From assembly GCA_003164305.1 (NCBI GenBank), contig PLSZ01000564.1, forward strand, positions 39,591-46,011: a stretch of 6,421 nt of DNA, given 5' to 3'. The stretch comes from Acetobacteraceae bacterium (lineage in GTDB: Bacteria; Pseudomonadota; Alphaproteobacteria; Acetobacterales; Acetobacteraceae). The position numbers and the translations under genes were made by a program. The notes under the pieces were generated by a model that had not been told where the DNA came from, made no database searches, and saw only the letters and a list, made by a program, of their open reading frames with translations. Shown in pieces: positions 5,961-6,421 of the stretch. The stretch's first letter is position 1. Every line of letters starts with the position of its first letter.

Positions 5961-6421
5961 GGCGCGTCTCCGGACCGTTGCAACAACCGATCCAGTATCC
6001 GGCCTTCGATCGCCGCCGCCTGGGCATCGCCCCGCCGCCGCGGCCGCGGCAGATCGACATCGACATCCATCGCCACGCGGCCTTGCTCGATCAGCAGAAT
6101 GCGATCGGCCAGCGCGACCGCCTCGGTCACGTCATGCGTCACGACGATCGCGGTGAAACCCTTGTCCCGCCACACACGCTCGATGAGGTCCTGCATCTCG
6201 ATTCGCGTCAGCGCGTCCAGGGCGCCAAGCGGTTCGTCCAAAGCCAGCAACCGGGGGTGACTGGCCAGCGCCCGGGCCAGCGCGACACGCTGCTTCTGTC
6301 CGCCCGACAACACCCATGGCCAATCCCTCTCCCGCCCGGTCAGCCCCACCTGGGCCAGCACCTCTTCCGCCTGACGCCGGCGCTGTCTCCGGTCGGTGTT
6401 GTGCGACAGGCCCACCTCAAC
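5957..6421 (-). CDS. ssuB: Aliphatic sulfonate/taurine-type ABC transporter ATP-binding protein, C-terminal part
   Basis: This is the ATPase subunit of an SsuB/TauB/NrtD-type importer, which energises uptake of alkanesulfonates or similar compounds. The gene runs in from the right edge, so 154 residues are visible. The Walker A and Q-loop should lie outside the window. Numbering from the edge, it shows the ABC signature LSGGQKQR (38-45), Walker B LLALDEP (58-64), D-loop LGALD (65-69), the subfamily-typical [15 protein letters not shown] (70-84) and the switch histidine in VVTHD (93-97). A GTG at 6413-6415 in frame is not the true start, since the preceding codons read on in family style (VEVGLS). 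The stop overlaps the GTG start of the ssuA-like remnant, showing the original operon order ATPase then binding protein. A permease gene is expected outside the window. Sulfonate specificity rests on the neighbour and on subfamily resemblance; nitrate/taurine relatives are hard to exclude. Confidence 0.88.
   Translation of the reverse strand, partial: VEVGLSHNTDRRQRRRQAEEVLAQVGLTGRERDWPWVLSGGQKQRVALARALASHPRLLALDEPLGALDALTRIEMQDLIERVWRDKGFTAIVVTHDVTEAVALADRILLIEQGRVAMDVDVDLPRPRRRGDAQAAAIEGRILDRLLQRSGDAP

Noticed and set aside
5730..6260. Plus-strand open frame opposite the ABC ATPase and ssuA remnant
   Set aside because: Low-complexity Arg/Ala/Ser composition; the minus strand carries the ABC signature, Walker B and switch histidine.

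Overview
The window is about 6.4 kb of GC-rich DNA, apart from the first ~190 bases, which are near 50% GC by hand count. It reads as a chromosomal segment of a high-GC proteobacterium. The gene families (SMP-30 lactonase, Gfo/Idh/MocA dehydrogenase, AidB-like acyl-CoA dehydrogenase, GcvA-like LysR regulator, SsuB/SsuA transporter) are common across Proteobacteria. Two non-coding segments resemble the GGGTCAAGCCCG...ATGACG hairpin repeats I associate with Alphaproteobacteria. That makes Alphaproteobacteria my preferred but weakly supported guess.

Left block (1-2824). A minus-strand SMP-30/gluconolactonase-type gene is divergent from a plus-strand pair: a YedJ-like HD phosphohydrolase and, one base after its stop, a Gfo/Idh/MocA oxidoreductase. 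The ~120-bp divergent region holds two perfect inverted repeats (8 bp and 9 bp). A sugar dehydrogenase and a lactonase could act in sequence (sugar to lactone to acid), but the substrate cannot be read from the sequence.

Middle block (2827-5630). An AidB-like acyl-CoA dehydrogenase on the minus strand meets the oxidoreductase tail to tail with a 2-base gap. It is divergent from a GcvA-like LysR regulator. The 101-bp region between them carries a TTGAG-N5-CTCAA palindrome that fits the LysR T-N11-A rule and ends three bases before the regulator's start codon. The simplest reading is a regulator controlling itself and the dehydrogenase.

Right block (5604-6421). The C-terminal half of an SsuB/TauB-type ABC ATPase enters from the right edge on the minus strand. 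It is translationally coupled (GTGA overlap) to the start of an SsuA-like sulfonate-binding protein. That second gene matches the family only over about its first 63 codons, then switches to an unrelated tail and stops inside the end of the LysR gene. It looks like a deletion remnant, leaving this transporter without its own intact binding protein here.

I see no CRISPR array, IS element, tRNA or rRNA, and no clear new defence or mobile system. The most unusual items are the broken ssuA-like gene and the inverted repeats in the two divergent regions.
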